Shown in pieces: positions 1 through 9,836 of a DNA stretch of 64,000 bases. Numbering within the stretch: the first letter of the stretch is position 1; every line of letters starts with the position of its first letter. The position numbers and the translations under genes are program-made. Source of the stretch: Paenibacillus oenotherae (lineage in GTDB: Bacteria > Bacillota > Bacilli > Paenibacillales > Paenibacillaceae). Where the stretch lies: the NCBI RefSeq assembly GCF_019443105.1, contig NZ_JAHZIJ010000001.1, positions 186,001 through 250,000 of the forward strand. Direction: 5' to 3'. The notes under the pieces are model-generated. The model was not told the origin of the DNA and did no database searches. It saw only the letters and a list, made by a program, of their open reading frames with translations.

Positions 1-683
1 TTAATATTGGAGATTGTAAACACCGTAAAGGAGTTATCGAATTTTTCCTGCTCAATATCTTGGACGCTTGGAATCGATTTAACAACCTCTCCGCTGCGTT
101 CCAGGAAATCGAACACCATATAAGCTCTGGCAGCTTTCAGCAAGCAATCCTCGCGTACTGTAACGACGATATGGTAGACGGAGTGGCCGGATTCAATAGA
201 TTGCAGCAGCACCGATGTTTGGAATTCATCCAGCAGTGCCGAGCTGTTGGATGATCCAGCGCTCCCTGCAGATGCGGCTGGCGCTGCAGCCTGTGACTTG
301 TGCTCGCCCTTCTCGATAGCTTTCAGCGACTTCACGATCTCCGTTACATCCGCTTTACCTGTTCCGCCGCCTATAATATCTTGTACCATCGATTCCAGCG
401 CATCTAAACCCTTAAACAGCGTGTCGAAAATAAAGCTGTCCATTTTCAACTTGTTGTTGCGCACCAGATCCAGCACGTTCTCCATTTCGTGAGTCAAAGA
501 AGCGAGATCCTCAAATCCCATTGTCGCCGACATGCCTTTAAGCGTATGAGCGGATCGGAATATGTTCTGGACGATGCTCAAATCCTCCGGATCACCTTCC
601 AGACGCAGAAGGTTTTCGTTAAGCGCCTGAAGATGATCGTTCGATTCATCAATGAACATCGATAAATAGGCATTCATATCCAT
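1..683 (-). CDS. cheA: Chemotaxis histidine kinase CheA, N-terminal part (cut by window edge)
   Basis: CheA is the soluble kinase that receives signals from methyl-accepting receptors through CheW and phosphorylates CheY and CheB. Only about 227 residues are present. They cover the P1 phosphotransfer domain, with the phospho-accepting His in the SAHTLKG motif near residue 46, and a P2-like segment after a Ser/Ala-rich linker near residue 120. The reading frame is open to base 1. ATG codons lie at 689 and 683; an AGGAGG sits 9 nt before 683 but only 3 nt before 689, so 683 is preferred. It follows cheB at the distal end of the fla/che operon. Confidence 0.95.
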   Translation of the reverse strand, partial: MDMNAYLSMFIDESNDHLQALNENLLRLEGDPEDLSIVQNIFRSAHTLKGMSATMGFEDLASLTHEMENVLDLVRNNKLKMDSFIFDTLFKGLDALESMVQDIIGGGTGKADVTEIVKSLKAIEKGEHKSQAAAPAASAGSAGSSNSSALLDEFQTSVLLQSIESGHSVYHIVVTVREDCLLKAARAYMVFDFLERSGEVVKSIPSVQDIEQEKFDNSFTVFTISNI

Positions 684-730
684 TTCCATACACCTCCTGA
701 TTGAATGGTTGCCAATCGAAAATATATCTG

Positions 731-1972
731 TTACTTCATAACAGCCTCTACTAGTCTGGATGCGATTTGACGCAGCGGAACGACCGTCTTGGCGACCCCT
801 GCTTCGATTGCTGAACGAGGCATCCCATATACGACGCATGATTCTTCGGCTTCAGCAATGGCGCTTTCACCACCGCTCTCATTCAATGCCTTCATTCCCT
901 TGACTCCGTCGCTTCCCATACCCGTCATAATGACGGAATGTCTCCTAAGCTCCTTGAAGGAGGTGCAGGACTCGAACATCACATCAACAGACGGGCGATG
1001 CCCATTGCGTGTTGGTTCTTGTGTCAGTCGTATGTAATAACCTCTGCTGTCCTTCGCCAGCTCCATATGATTGCCGCCAGGCGCTATATATACCATCCCG
1101 GCATTAACCCGCTCCCCATTGGTCGCTTCAACTACCCGCAAGTTGCTGAAGGTATCCAGCCGCTGTGCCAATGAGTGGGTGAATTTGGGCGGCATATGCT
1201 GTACGACCAGTACTGGTGCGGGCAAATCTCCCGGCAGCGCCGTAATAACCTCATGAAGCGCCCGCGGCCCTCCTGTTGAAGTGCCGATTGTAATCAAATG
1301 CTGGAAGGTACTGCTAGGCTGGGGCTTTTTGTCTACGGGCTTATGAGGCTCCAGCAGAATATCCTGAGCGGCCAATTGTTTCGGTTTATGGATTGCCACC
1401 GGTTTCTTAACCGATTGGCCATCCATTGTCTTGCCCTGCACATCCGGCGGTGCTTTGCTTATCGGGCTGTCTGCAGCCTTTGGCCTCGGCTTGAATGTCC
1501 GCTCCAGCTTAACGTCAGGCGTTAGTTTCGGAGCAGGCTTCTCTATTGGCGCAGCGGTCTGATGCACGCGCTTCGTCAATACTGCGATTCGCATTTTTTC
1601 CAGCAGCATCTCGCCAACTTTATGAATATCAGGCGATAACGGCCCGGACGGCTTGCGAATGAAATCGAATGCCCCGATTTGCAGCGCTTTTATTGTTTCT
1701 CTCGTAGCATCGTCGCTTATGCTGGAGAGCATTATAATCGGCGTTGGAAGAGTACGCATAATACGTTCCAGAGCTTCCAGTCCGTTCATCTCCGGCATTT
1801 CCAAATCCATCGTAATAACATCCGGCTTTAATCGCTCGACAGAATCTATCGCTTCATAACCATTAGTGGCCGTTGCAACAATTTCAAACTGCTTGTCCGA
1901 TGCAATCAGATCACAGAAAATTTTGCGCATAAAAGCGGAATCATCGACCACAAGCACACGGTAAGGGCTCAT
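731..1972 (-). CDS. cheB: Chemotaxis response regulator / protein-glutamate methylesterase CheB
   Basis: CheB removes methyl groups from receptor glutamates (and deamidates glutamines) to reset adaptation. The N-terminal receiver domain has the acidic pair VVDD, the phospho-acceptor Asp in VITMD (about residue 56) and a KP motif near residue 107. A Pro/Lys-rich linker of about 80 residues follows. The C-terminal esterase domain shows the catalytic triad: Ser in GTSTGGP, His in VVQHMPP and Asp in GMGSDG. ATG codons at 1978 and 1972 both fit; AGGAGG lies 3 nt from the first and 9 nt from the second, so 1972 is used (413 aa). It lies between flhG and cheA, as in Bacillus. Confidence 0.95.
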   Translation of the reverse strand: MSPYRVLVVDDSAFMRKIFCDLIASDKQFEIVATATNGYEAIDSVERLKPDVITMDLEMPEMNGLEALERIMRTLPTPIIMLSSISDDATRETIKALQIGAFDFIRKPSGPLSPDIHKVGEMLLEKMRIAVLTKRVHQTAAPIEKPAPKLTPDVKLERTFKPRPKAADSPISKAPPDVQGKTMDGQSVKKPVAIHKPKQLAAQDILLEPHKPVDKKPQPSSTFQHLITIGTSTGGPRALHEVITALPGDLPAPVLVVQHMPPKFTHSLAQRLDTFSNLRVVEATNGERVNAGMVYIAPGGNHMELAKDSRGYYIRLTQEPTRNGHRPSVDVMFESCTSFKELRRHSVIMTGMGSDGVKGMKALNESGGESAIAEAEESCVVYGMPRSAIEAGVAKTVVPLRQIASRLVEAVMK

Positions 1973-2001
1973 CGGCATCTCCCTCCTACTCTTTCAAAGG
2001 A

Positions 2002-2877
2002 TCACTTCATCAGTCTGAACATCTTATGCAAAAATCCTTTGACCCCGCTGCCCGCAGAGGTCGGAGTACTCGGCACGTCCATAAACCTTTTGGCTATTTC
2101 CATAATAGAATGAGAAGCATCACTTTCTGGAAAAGCGATTGTGAACGGAACCTGCTTTTTAACAGCCTTGGTCACATTCGGGTCGTCGAGCAGGATGCCG
2201 AGCATCGGCAATGAAGTGTCAAGAAACCGTTCGGCCACCATGCTGATCTTGTCAGCGGTCGCCTTTCCTTCTTTCCTGTCAACTGCCCGGTTGACCACCA
2301 GCTTGAACTGAATATTATGCTCCATCGCATTCACCATTTTAATTAACGCGTAGGCGTCCGTGATTGAGGTTGGTTCCGGTGTTGTAACGACAAGGGTCTC
2401 TTGTGCAGCGGCAATAAATTTAACCGTTTCCTTCGAAAGGCCTGCTCCGGTATCGAATAGAATCAGATCATATTCGCCATGCAGACGTCCGATCTGCTCT
2501 TCGAAGTAATCGAGCTCCGTCGGTGTCAGTTCCAGCAAATCCTTGAAGCCCGAGCCGCCGGCGATAAAATGAATACCGCTGGGGCCTTCCTGAATGATTT
2601 CCCAAATATTTTTTTGCCCTTTCAGCAGGTGGTACAGATTGTAAGGAGCCGAGATCCCCATTAGAACATCAATATTCGCCATTCCGATATCGGCATCGAA
2701 TATTAACACCTTCTGGCCCAGCTTCTGAAGCGTCAGAGCAAAATTCAAGCTGAAGTTGGATTTGCCGACGCCTCCCTTGCCGCTCGTCACCGTAATAACT
2801 CGCGTCGTCTTCCCGCTGCTTTGCAGTTCCCGGTTCTTGACCATGTGACGAAGCGCCTCGGCTTGATCGTTAAACAT
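2002..2877 (-). CDS. flhG: Flagellar number regulator FlhG (MinD-like ATPase)
   Basis: FlhG is a MinD/ParA-family ATPase that, with the GTPase FlhF, controls where and how many flagella are built. The 291-aa protein has a basic N-terminal tail of about 25 residues and a deviant Walker A motif, SGKGGVGKS, near residue 33. The Asp-containing FDADIG and FDTGAGL motifs follow, and a basic C-terminal amphipathic stretch probably contacts the membrane. Its start overlaps the end of flhF by 8 bp, which suggests translational coupling. Bacillus homologues are annotated YlxH or FlhG. Confidence 0.93.
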   Translation of the reverse strand: MFNDQAEALRHMVKNRELQSSGKTTRVITVTSGKGGVGKSNFSLNFALTLQKLGQKVLIFDADIGMANIDVLMGISAPYNLYHLLKGQKNIWEIIQEGPSGIHFIAGGSGFKDLLELTPTELDYFEEQIGRLHGEYDLILFDTGAGLSKETVKFIAAAQETLVVTTPEPTSITDAYALIKMVNAMEHNIQFKLVVNRAVDRKEGKATADKISMVAERFLDTSLPMLGILLDDPNVTKAVKKQVPFTIAFPESDASHSIMEIAKRFMDVPSTPTSAGSGVKGFLHKMFRLMK

Positions 2878-4174
2878 CCCAATCCCCCAGAAGTTGTTCT
2901 ACATAGTTGTCTATACGAAATGGAGTGATATCATCTGGAACGGTCTGGCCATAGGCTATATAAGCGGGCTTCAAGCCCTGTTCAAGCGCCAAATTCAGTA
3001 TCGCGCCATATGCGTTCGTCTCGTCCTGCTTCGTAAACACCACACGGCTAACATCATACTTGGCAAAATGCTCGGCTACTGTCGCCATATCCTTGTACTT
3101 TCCGGTCAAGCTCAGAACGAGATAAGTTTCTGATTGCCGATCCGTTTGCAGCAGGCTGTTTACTTCCGAGACATAGAGCTCGTTCCGGAAATTGCGTCCT
3201 GCCGTATCCATAAAGATCAGCTCCCGGTCTTCAAGCTGCTTGAAGGCGCGTGATACTTCAGAAGGAGAGAAGACAACCTCCAATGGAACATTCAGAATCG
3301 TTGCATAGGTTCGCAATTGATCAACCGCAGCGATTCGGTAGGTGTCAGATGTAATAAAGCCAACCTTTCGGCCTGCCTTGAGCGTCTGCTCTGCTGCAAG
3401 CTTTGCGATCGATGTTGTTTTGCCGACACCTGTAGGGCCGACAAAATGAACAACCCGCGTATCCCGTTGAATGCCTTTGCCCTGGAACTCACCGAGCCAT
3501 CCGGCCAATACGGCCTTGGCAGCCTTCCAGACGGACTCACGATCAAGAGCAGCTTCTTCCTCGCCTTCGAATTGCTTCTGTACCGTTTCGATTAACCGTT
3601 CGATCCACTGGGCGCCAACCTCTTGTTCTGATAGACGATCATGCAGCCCCTGCAGAGGAGCTGGAAGAGCCTCCATATTCTGCTGTTTGGATATTTGGAG
3701 AATCCATTTCTTCATCTCGAGAATTTCATCCAGCAATTCTTTTTCCTTCGCTATTCTTTCCTTGGACTGGACGACCGGATTCGAATTTGCCTTTGCCGCA
3801 TTGAGCTGAGATAGCTCGGCAGGACTGGCAGCAGCTTTGTTCTGGACAGCAGACGCCGCTGCTGAAGGCACATAGCGCTCGCTGCCTCCGGCTTCAGCAG
3901 CCCATTCTGCTCTTGCCGGTCCGCTCGAGCTCACGGCAGCCGCTGCAGCTGGTTTAGCCGGAACGGGTTTGGAACGAACGGGCGGAGATTGCTTGCCGGC
4001 GACACTGCTGTCAATAGCGGCGATAACCTCCATTTTTTTCTTGCCGAACATGCCGAGAAATCCGCCTACACGTATTTCCTTCGTATTGAGAATAACGGCA
4101 TCAATGCCCAGATCGGTTCGAATCATCGGCAGCGCTTCCGGCACTGCATTAACAACATATCGTTTTACCTTCAT
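2870..4174 (-). CDS. flhF: Flagellar biosynthesis SRP-type GTPase FlhF
   Basis: FlhF is the third SRP-family GTPase, related to Ffh and FtsY, and marks the flagellar assembly site. The C-terminal NG domain has the P-loop [15 protein letters not shown] (from about residue 245), the DTAGRN motif and TKQDET. The first 55 residues form the basic B domain. An Ala/Pro/Ser-rich linker between about residues 70 and 140 makes the protein (434 aa) longer than the roughly 370-aa Bacillus form. The start codon overlaps the flhA stop in an ATGA arrangement, and its 3' end overlaps flhG. Confidence 0.94.
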   Translation of the reverse strand: MKVKRYVVNAVPEALPMIRTDLGIDAVILNTKEIRVGGFLGMFGKKKMEVIAAIDSSVAGKQSPPVRSKPVPAKPAAAAAVSSSGPARAEWAAEAGGSERYVPSAAASAVQNKAAASPAELSQLNAAKANSNPVVQSKERIAKEKELLDEILEMKKWILQISKQQNMEALPAPLQGLHDRLSEQEVGAQWIERLIETVQKQFEGEEEAALDRESVWKAAKAVLAGWLGEFQGKGIQRDTRVVHFVGPTGVGKTTSIAKLAAEQTLKAGRKVGFITSDTYRIAAVDQLRTYATILNVPLEVVFSPSEVSRAFKQLEDRELIFMDTAGRNFRNELYVSEVNSLLQTDRQSETYLVLSLTGKYKDMATVAEHFAKYDVSRVVFTKQDETNAYGAILNLALEQGLKPAYIAYGQTVPDDITPFRIDNYVEQLLGDWDV

Positions 4175-6204
4175 AAATTAACCACCCCAATGCTTTGAAC
4201 TTCTACACTAGGTTCAAGCTCACTGTAGGAAAGTACCGGAATATCCTGCATAGTACGTTCAACGATTTGACGCAAATACATTCTGATGGTCGGCGATGCA
4301 AGAACGACCGGTTGATAACCCGATTGAATTTGCTTGTTGACCTGCTCGTTGAGCTTCTGATGGATCGTCTGGGTAGCAATTGGATCAAGAGCCAGATAGC
4401 TTCCCTGCTCGGAGGATTGCACCGATTCCGCGATCTTCTTCTCAACTGAAGGACCAACGGTTATTACTCTCAGCGTATCTCCCGTTTGAGAGAACTGCTG
4501 TGTAATTTGACGCGATAAGGATTGGCGAACATACTCGGTCAGAATGTCCGGATCTTTCGTGTAGGTGCCGTGATCGGCCAAAGTCTCGAATATCGTTACC
4601 ATGTCCCGAATCGAAATTTTCTCTCTGAGCAGCTTGGAGAGCACCTTCTGAATATCGCCGACCGTAAGAATCGATGGTATTAGCTCCTCGACAAGTGTCG
4701 GATAGGTTTCCTTGACATTCTCGACAAGCGCCTTCGTTTCCTGGCGGCCGATAAGCTCGTGAGCATGACGTTTGACGATTTCCGTTAAGTGCGTTGCAAC
4801 AACAGACGGCGGGTCAACGACAGTGTAGCCTGTCAACTCGGCGCGTTCCTTCGTTGCTTCATCAATCCAGATAGCCGGTAATCCGAAAGCTGGCTCTACC
4901 GTTTCAATCCCGATAATGCTGTCGTTGTCGAACCCTGGGCTCATGGCCAAATAGTGATTGAGCAGCAGCTCGCCGCGTGCGACAATATTGCCTTTGATCT
5001 TGATGACATATTCATTCGGCTTCAATTGAATATTGTCACGTATCCGGATGACCGGCACGACAAGCCCAAGCTCCAATGCACACTGTCTGCGAATCATGAT
5101 GATGCGGTCGAGCAAATCCCCTCCCTGCTGCGTATCCGCTAGCGGGATGAGGCCATAGCCGAATTCAAATTCGATCGGATCAACCTGCAGCAAGCTGATT
5201 ACGCTCTCTGGACTGCGGACTTCCTCGATCTGCTGCTCCTCTACGAGCAAATCCTCTTCCTGCTGCTGGGCTGTAAGCGTCTTCTGCATTCGGTAACCAG
5301 CGAACACCAGTACACCCGCAAACGGAAGTGTTGCGATGGGACCGATTGGCGTTCCGATACCAAGCAATGCTATCGTGCCTGCAACTATGTACAGCAGCTT
5401 AGGGTAACGCAATACTTGCGAGGTGACGTCGAAGGCCAGGTTCCCTTCAGATGAAGCCCGGGTAACGATAAGACCTGCGGCTGTGGAGATCAGAAGTGCC
5501 GGAATCTGGCTGACCAGTCCGTCACCAATCGTAAGAACCGAGAATCTCTCAATGGATTCTCCGAAAGAAAGTCCATGCACGGTCATCCCGATCACAAAGC
5601 CGCCGAGCAGGTTAATAATCAGAATGATGATGGATGCAATGGCGTCACCTTTTACGAATTTGCTGGCACCGTCCATCGATCCGTAGAAATCTGCCTCTCT
5701 CTCAATCTTTTGCCTGCGGTCTCTTGCCTGCTGTTCATTAATAAGGCCCGCATTCAAATCTGCATCGATACTCATTTGCTTACCAGGCATCGCATCGAGT
5801 GTGAACCGGGCGCCTACCTCAGCCACACGCTCCGAGCCTTTCGTAATAACGATGAATTGGACGACGACCAGTATGAGGAAGACGACAAATCCGATTGCAA
5901 TCTGTCCGCCGGCTACCCATTTACCGAAGGTCTCAACGACTTCACCGGCTTCAGCCTTCTGCAAAATGTTCCTGGTCGTCGATACGTTGAGCGCTAACCG
6001 GAACAATGTCGTAATAAGCAGCAATGCGGGAAAGATGGAGAACTGCAAAGCATCCTGCGTGTTCATTGAAATCAACAATATCATGAGCGCCGCGGAAATA
6101 TTAATGACGAGCAGCACGTCCAATAACCCGACAGGAATCGGAACAACCATCATTAGAACGATGCCTATAATCCCGATTAGTATAGTCAGGTCTCTTGCTT
6201 TCAT
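4171..6204 (-). CDS. flhA: Flagellar export gate protein FlhA
   Basis: FlhA is the large inner-membrane component of the flagellar type III export gate; its cytoplasmic ring docks chaperone-substrate complexes. The 677-aa length is typical. The N-terminal 310 residues hold about eight transmembrane helices and the conserved cytoplasmic loop (GSERVAEVGARFTLDAMPGKQ). The C-terminal cytoplasmic domain begins after an acidic linker rich in Glu and Gln. It is preceded by flhB (37-bp gap) and overlaps flhF by 4 bp. Confidence 0.96.
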   Translation of the reverse strand: MKARDLTILIGIIGIVLMMVVPIPVGLLDVLLVINISAALMILLISMNTQDALQFSIFPALLLITTLFRLALNVSTTRNILQKAEAGEVVETFGKWVAGGQIAIGFVVFLILVVVQFIVITKGSERVAEVGARFTLDAMPGKQMSIDADLNAGLINEQQARDRRQKIEREADFYGSMDGASKFVKGDAIASIIILIINLLGGFVIGMTVHGLSFGESIERFSVLTIGDGLVSQIPALLISTAAGLIVTRASSEGNLAFDVTSQVLRYPKLLYIVAGTIALLGIGTPIGPIATLPFAGVLVFAGYRMQKTLTAQQQEEDLLVEEQQIEEVRSPESVISLLQVDPIEFEFGYGLIPLADTQQGGDLLDRIIMIRRQCALELGLVVPVIRIRDNIQLKPNEYVIKIKGNIVARGELLLNHYLAMSPGFDNDSIIGIETVEPAFGLPAIWIDEATKERAELTGYTVVDPPSVVATHLTEIVKRHAHELIGRQETKALVENVKETYPTLVEELIPSILTVGDIQKVLSKLLREKISIRDMVTIFETLADHGTYTKDPDILTEYVRQSLSRQITQQFSQTGDTLRVITVGPSVEKKIAESVQSSEQGSYLALDPIATQTIHQKLNEQVNKQIQSGYQPVVLASPTIRMYLRQIVERTMQDIPVLSYSELEPSVEVQSIGVVNL

Positions 6205-6240
6205 GACGTTTCCTCCCCCATTAATCGCAACTGGTTACTT

Positions 6241-7332
6241 CTACTTCCCTTTGCCCTTCAGCTTATATACATAAGCCAGCACTTCAGCAACTGCTTGGAA
6301 CAAGTCAGCCGGAATGGTTTCTCCAATCTCCGACCTATCGTATAACGCTCTGGCGAGCGGCTTGTTTTCCATCGTTATAACGCCGTTCTCCTTCGCTACC
6401 TCTTTGATTCGAAGCGCGACATAATCCATTCCCTTAGCGATTACCGTCGGCGCTTCCATATTGGCTGAATCGTATTTCAAGGCGATTGCAAAGTGAGTCG
6501 GGTTCGTAATGACGACATCCGCTTTGGGCACTTCCTGCATCATTCGCTGCAAGGCCATTCGTCGCTGACGCTCACGAATCTTCCCTTTAATGAGCGGATC
6601 GCCTTCTGTCTTTTTGTACTCTTCTTTAATATCCTGCTTGGACATACGCAAGCTTTTCTCGTGCTCATAGCGTTGATAGATATAATCGATAACGGCGAGT
6701 ACTGCGAGCAGTGCGCCGATCTCCAGGCCGAGCGTAATCATAAGACTGGCTGTAAAGCTGTAGATGCTCTCGATGGGAACACGCGCAAGCTGCATAATGT
6801 GATCGCGTTCGCTCCACAGGTTCAAGTAAACGATCAAACCGATTACCAATAACTTTAAGATATTCTTGACAAACTCGAATAACGAACGCATTGAGAAGAT
6901 CTGTTTGAAGCCATTAATCGGATTTAGCTTGCTCAGCTTGAGCTTCAGTGGCTCTCCTGTGAACAGAAATCCGATTTGCACGTAGCTTCCGAGTATGGCG
7001 ACAATAACCGCGATTGCAAAAATCGGGGCTAACAGTATAAACACTTGGAACATAATTTCCGAAAATAAAGACATGACATTACCGGTCGTTATCTGCAGCA
7101 GCAGCTTCTGCTCAAACATAAGTCCGAACAAATGCAGCAGCCGTTCCTGATAGAAGTCGCCCAGCATAATGAAGCTGAGAAACACAAAGAGCAGGATAAA
7201 TGCGGCCGGTAAATCAGCACTCTTGGCAACCTGGCCCTTCTCTCTCGATTCCTGCCTCTTCTTAGGAGTTGCACGCTCTGTTTTTTCTTGAGAAAACAGC
7301 TGTAGATCTAGCGTCCAACGATGTGATCGCAT
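6241..7332 (-). CDS. flhB: Flagellar export switch protein FlhB
   Basis: FlhB sits at the export gate and changes substrate specificity from rod/hook to filament proteins after self-cleavage. The 363-aa protein starts with the family signature EKTERATPKK and has four transmembrane helices. Its cytoplasmic tail carries the autocleavage motif NPTH (in VVITNPTHFAIALKY, about residue 277). The C-terminal fragment after that site closely resembles the separate small protein encoded at 38705-39040. It lies between fliR and flhA; an AGGAGG lies about 10 nt before the ATG. Confidence 0.96.
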   Translation of the reverse strand: MRSHRWTLDLQLFSQEKTERATPKKRQESREKGQVAKSADLPAAFILLFVFLSFIMLGDFYQERLLHLFGLMFEQKLLLQITTGNVMSLFSEIMFQVFILLAPIFAIAVIVAILGSYVQIGFLFTGEPLKLKLSKLNPINGFKQIFSMRSLFEFVKNILKLLVIGLIVYLNLWSERDHIMQLARVPIESIYSFTASLMITLGLEIGALLAVLAVIDYIYQRYEHEKSLRMSKQDIKEEYKKTEGDPLIKGKIRERQRRMALQRMMQEVPKADVVITNPTHFAIALKYDSANMEAPTVIAKGMDYVALRIKEVAKENGVITMENKPLARALYDRSEIGETIPADLFQAVAEVLAYVYKLKGKGK

Positions 7333-7350
7333 GATCGCAAGCCCTCCTGC

Positions 7351-8139
7351 CTAAGTTACGGGGCCCTGCACAATGCCGAACAGCTCCTCAAGTGCGTTGA
7401 ATAGCTGTGTAAACAAGTGCTCAAAGATCGTAATCAGACCCGGCATCATAATAGCCAACATAAGTAATCCAACAATTATCTTGATCGGAATACCGATAAC
7501 AAACACATTGTATTGCGGTGCGGTGCGGGCCAGAAACCCAAGACCAACATCAGTCAGGAACATTGCAACGACCAGAGGCGCCGCCATTTGGAAAGCAAGC
7601 AAGAAGGTTTCTGCGAATGTCTTGACAATAAAATCGCTAATGCTGCCTTCATAGATTCGGCCGAACAGCTCATTGGATAGCGGAATCCATTCATAACTTC
7701 GCATCAAAGCCGATAATAGGAAATGATGCCCGTTAATGGACAGGAAGATTAGAGACGCAATCATAAATTTAAAGTTACCCATAAGCGGTGCAGATGCGCC
7801 TGTCATCGGATCGATCACATTCGCCATACCAAAGCCCATCTGCAAATCGATAAATGCCCCTGCTGTTTGGACAACTGTAAAAAACAGATAGGCGACAAAA
7901 CCAAGCAATACGCCTGCCATTACCTCTCGAATAATCGCGAGTATAAACTCGGCATCAGGCACAATCGTCTGCTTGAGGCCATAGGTCAAAAAGACGATCA
8001 GCGAGATCATGAAGCCAAGGCCAATCTTGAACGTCGTCGGCAAATTCCGGGATGAAAAGATCGGCGCAACGACGAAAAACGAAGTAATTCGACAAAAAAT
8101 AAGCAAAAAAATAGGGAATCCTTGTAGAAACTGCTCCAT
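7351..8139 (-). CDS. fliR: Flagellar export gate protein FliR
   Basis: FliR, with FliP and FliQ, forms the membrane-embedded core through which flagellar subunits pass. The 262-aa protein is almost wholly hydrophobic, with about six transmembrane helices and the conserved segment around DLQMGFGMANVIDP. It lies 11 bp after fliQ and 18 bp before flhB. Length and order match Bacillus. Confidence 0.95.
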   Translation of the reverse strand: MEQFLQGFPIFLLIFCRITSFFVVAPIFSSRNLPTTFKIGLGFMISLIVFLTYGLKQTIVPDAEFILAIIREVMAGVLLGFVAYLFFTVVQTAGAFIDLQMGFGMANVIDPMTGASAPLMGNFKFMIASLIFLSINGHHFLLSALMRSYEWIPLSNELFGRIYEGSISDFIVKTFAETFLLAFQMAAPLVVAMFLTDVGLGFLARTAPQYNVFVIGIPIKIIVGLLMLAIMMPGLITIFEHLFTQLFNALEELFGIVQGPVT

Positions 8140-8150
8140 CGATTCACAGC

Positions 8151-8420
8151 CTATCCGATGTATTTATACAAATTACTCAGCAGATTGTATGTGAAATCGA
8201 CCAGCGTGTTTAATATCCATGGGCCAAACAGCAAAATCGAAAGCAATACCGCCACTATTTTCGGAATAAAAGCAAGTGTCTGCTCCTGAATTTGTGTCGT
8301 TGCTTGAAAAATACTGACGAGCAGCCCTACGATCAGACCGAGCACCAGCATAGGCGCGCTCGCTTTCAGGATCGTATATACTGCCTGCCCAGCCAAGGCA
8401 ATGATGAAATCTGAACTCAC
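8151..8420 (-). CDS. fliQ: Flagellar export gate protein FliQ
   Basis: FliQ is a small two-helix membrane protein present in four copies around FliP/FliR in the export gate. The sequence between the helices (FQATTQIQEQTLAFIPKI) is almost unchanged from Bacillus. GTG codons lie at 8429 and 8420. The AAGGAG site is only 1 nt before the first but 8 nt before the second. Starting at 8420 gives 89 residues beginning MSSDF, the usual family length and N-terminus. Confidence 0.95.
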   Translation of the reverse strand: MSSDFIIALAGQAVYTILKASAPMLVLGLIVGLLVSIFQATTQIQEQTLAFIPKIVAVLLSILLFGPWILNTLVDFTYNLLSNLYKYIG

Positions 8421-8444
8421 GCCCCGCACTCCTTCCTTTCATCG

Positions 8445-9200
8445 TCAGGTGTTGAAGCTTAGCAGCAGCGACTTGACAATTAAGTACCATCCGTCTACCA
8501 ATACAAACAGTAGGATCTTGAATGGCAGCGATATCATAATTGGAGGGAGCATCATCATCCCCATCGCCATGAGCGTACTGGATACGACCATATCAATGAT
8601 TAGAAACGGAATGAAGATCATAAAACCCATCTGAAAAGCCGTTCGCAATTCGCTGATTGCATATGCTGGCACCAAGACAGTGATTGGAATGTCCTCGTAT
8701 GTTTTCGGTTTCTCCGTTTTGGTATATTCCATGAAGAGAAGCAAGTCTTTCTCACGTGTTTGGTTAAACATAAATTTCTTCATCGGTACCGAAGCTTTAT
8801 TCAATGCTTCCGTCTGTGTTAGCTCACCCTTCAAATAGGGCTGAAGAGCTACCTCATTCACCTGGCCGAGTGTCGGTGCCATAATGAAGAAGGTCAGGAA
8901 CATCGCTAGTCCGATTAGCACCTGGTTCGGCGGCATCTGCTGTGTGCCAAGCGAGGTTCGCACAAATCCAAGCACAATTACGATCCGTGTGAAGCTGGTC
9001 ATAAGAACCAGGATAGCTGGCGCTACACTGAGTACTGTAATAATTAACAGCAGTGATAACGCGCTTGTGCTCGGCTGCTCGTTATTGTCATCGCCGATTG
9101 TAATGCTTACATTCGGCAAAGGTTCTGCATACGAATGCGTTTGGAATAACATTCCGATTACTAGTAGGGCTAGAAGCGAAACGATTATTTTTTTGTTCAT
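8445..9200 (-). CDS. fliP: Flagellar export gate protein FliP
   Basis: FliP forms the pentameric core of the flagellar secretion channel. The 251-aa precursor starts with a cleavable signal peptide (MNKKIIVSLLALLVIGM, ending at a YAEP-like site). Four transmembrane helices follow, with the conserved motifs TSFTRIVIVLGFVRT and FQMGFMIFIPFLIIDM. Its start overlaps the fliO stop by 4 bp (ATGA). Confidence 0.96.
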   Translation of the reverse strand: MNKKIIVSLLALLVIGMLFQTHSYAEPLPNVSITIGDDNNEQPSTSALSLLLIITVLSVAPAILVLMTSFTRIVIVLGFVRTSLGTQQMPPNQVLIGLAMFLTFFIMAPTLGQVNEVALQPYLKGELTQTEALNKASVPMKKFMFNQTREKDLLLFMEYTKTEKPKTYEDIPITVLVPAYAISELRTAFQMGFMIFIPFLIIDMVVSSTLMAMGMMMLPPIMISLPFKILLFVLVDGWYLIVKSLLLSFNT

Positions 9201-9829
9201 TCATCCAACAACCGATCATTATGATTTTCCTTCTTGAGAAGATCCTCAACCTTCTGCTTCTGAGCCGATTGCCGTTTCATCTTGTTTTGCAGCAGCTCCT
9301 GAAAGGAGCTTGCCTCCTGCCAAGGCTCACTAGTCGGTCCGGACTCAGAATTCCGGTTGCGGAATCGATTCAGAAAGTCTGTAAATGACGGAGCGCTCCA
9401 CGCTCGGGCGTTCTGCTGCTCCATGGAATCCAGAACAGCTTGCGCAGTCTGCGGATCATCGATCTTATCAAGCAGAGTAACAGACTCACCGACACCGACA
9501 ACATAGATGCGTCCGGACAATTCAACGACTTGCAGAGACTTGTTTTGGCCGAGTGGAATGCCGCCTAGCGAACGAAGCGTGCGATTGGTACCCCATCCTT
9601 GATTGCGCTTGGCCAACCACTTAATCACTAGAATAATAAGTCCGATGATCAGCGCCAATGCAATGGTTACCCAGATGAGATATCCGGTCATATCAGGACC
9701 TTCAATTAGGCCCGAAGACTTATCCGCATCAAAAGTGACATTCGAAGACTCTGCCATTGCTGCATTAGCGCTCACCAGCCAACCGCCAAGAGCAAGCGCC
9801 GCAAGCCGTAATCTGTTCCGTTGTATCAT
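9197..9829 (-). CDS. fliO: Flagellar export protein FliO
   Basis: FliO assists stable assembly of the FliP ring. The 210-aa protein has an N-terminal signal-type segment ending near ANAAMAES and a single strong transmembrane helix near residues 50-70 (TGYLIWVTIALALIIGLII). A FliO/FliZ-type cytoplasmic domain follows (LGQNKSLQVVELSGRIYVVGVGESV). The C-terminus is charged and poorly conserved. It sits between cheY (7-bp gap) and fliP (4-bp overlap). Confidence 0.9.
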   Translation of the reverse strand: MIQRNRLRLAALALGGWLVSANAAMAESSNVTFDADKSSGLIEGPDMTGYLIWVTIALALIIGLIILVIKWLAKRNQGWGTNRTLRSLGGIPLGQNKSLQVVELSGRIYVVGVGESVTLLDKIDDPQTAQAVLDSMEQQNARAWSAPSFTDFLNRFRNRNSESGPTSEPWQEASSFQELLQNKMKRQSAQKQKVEDLLKKENHNDRLLDE

Positions 9830-9836
9830 GAGTGAA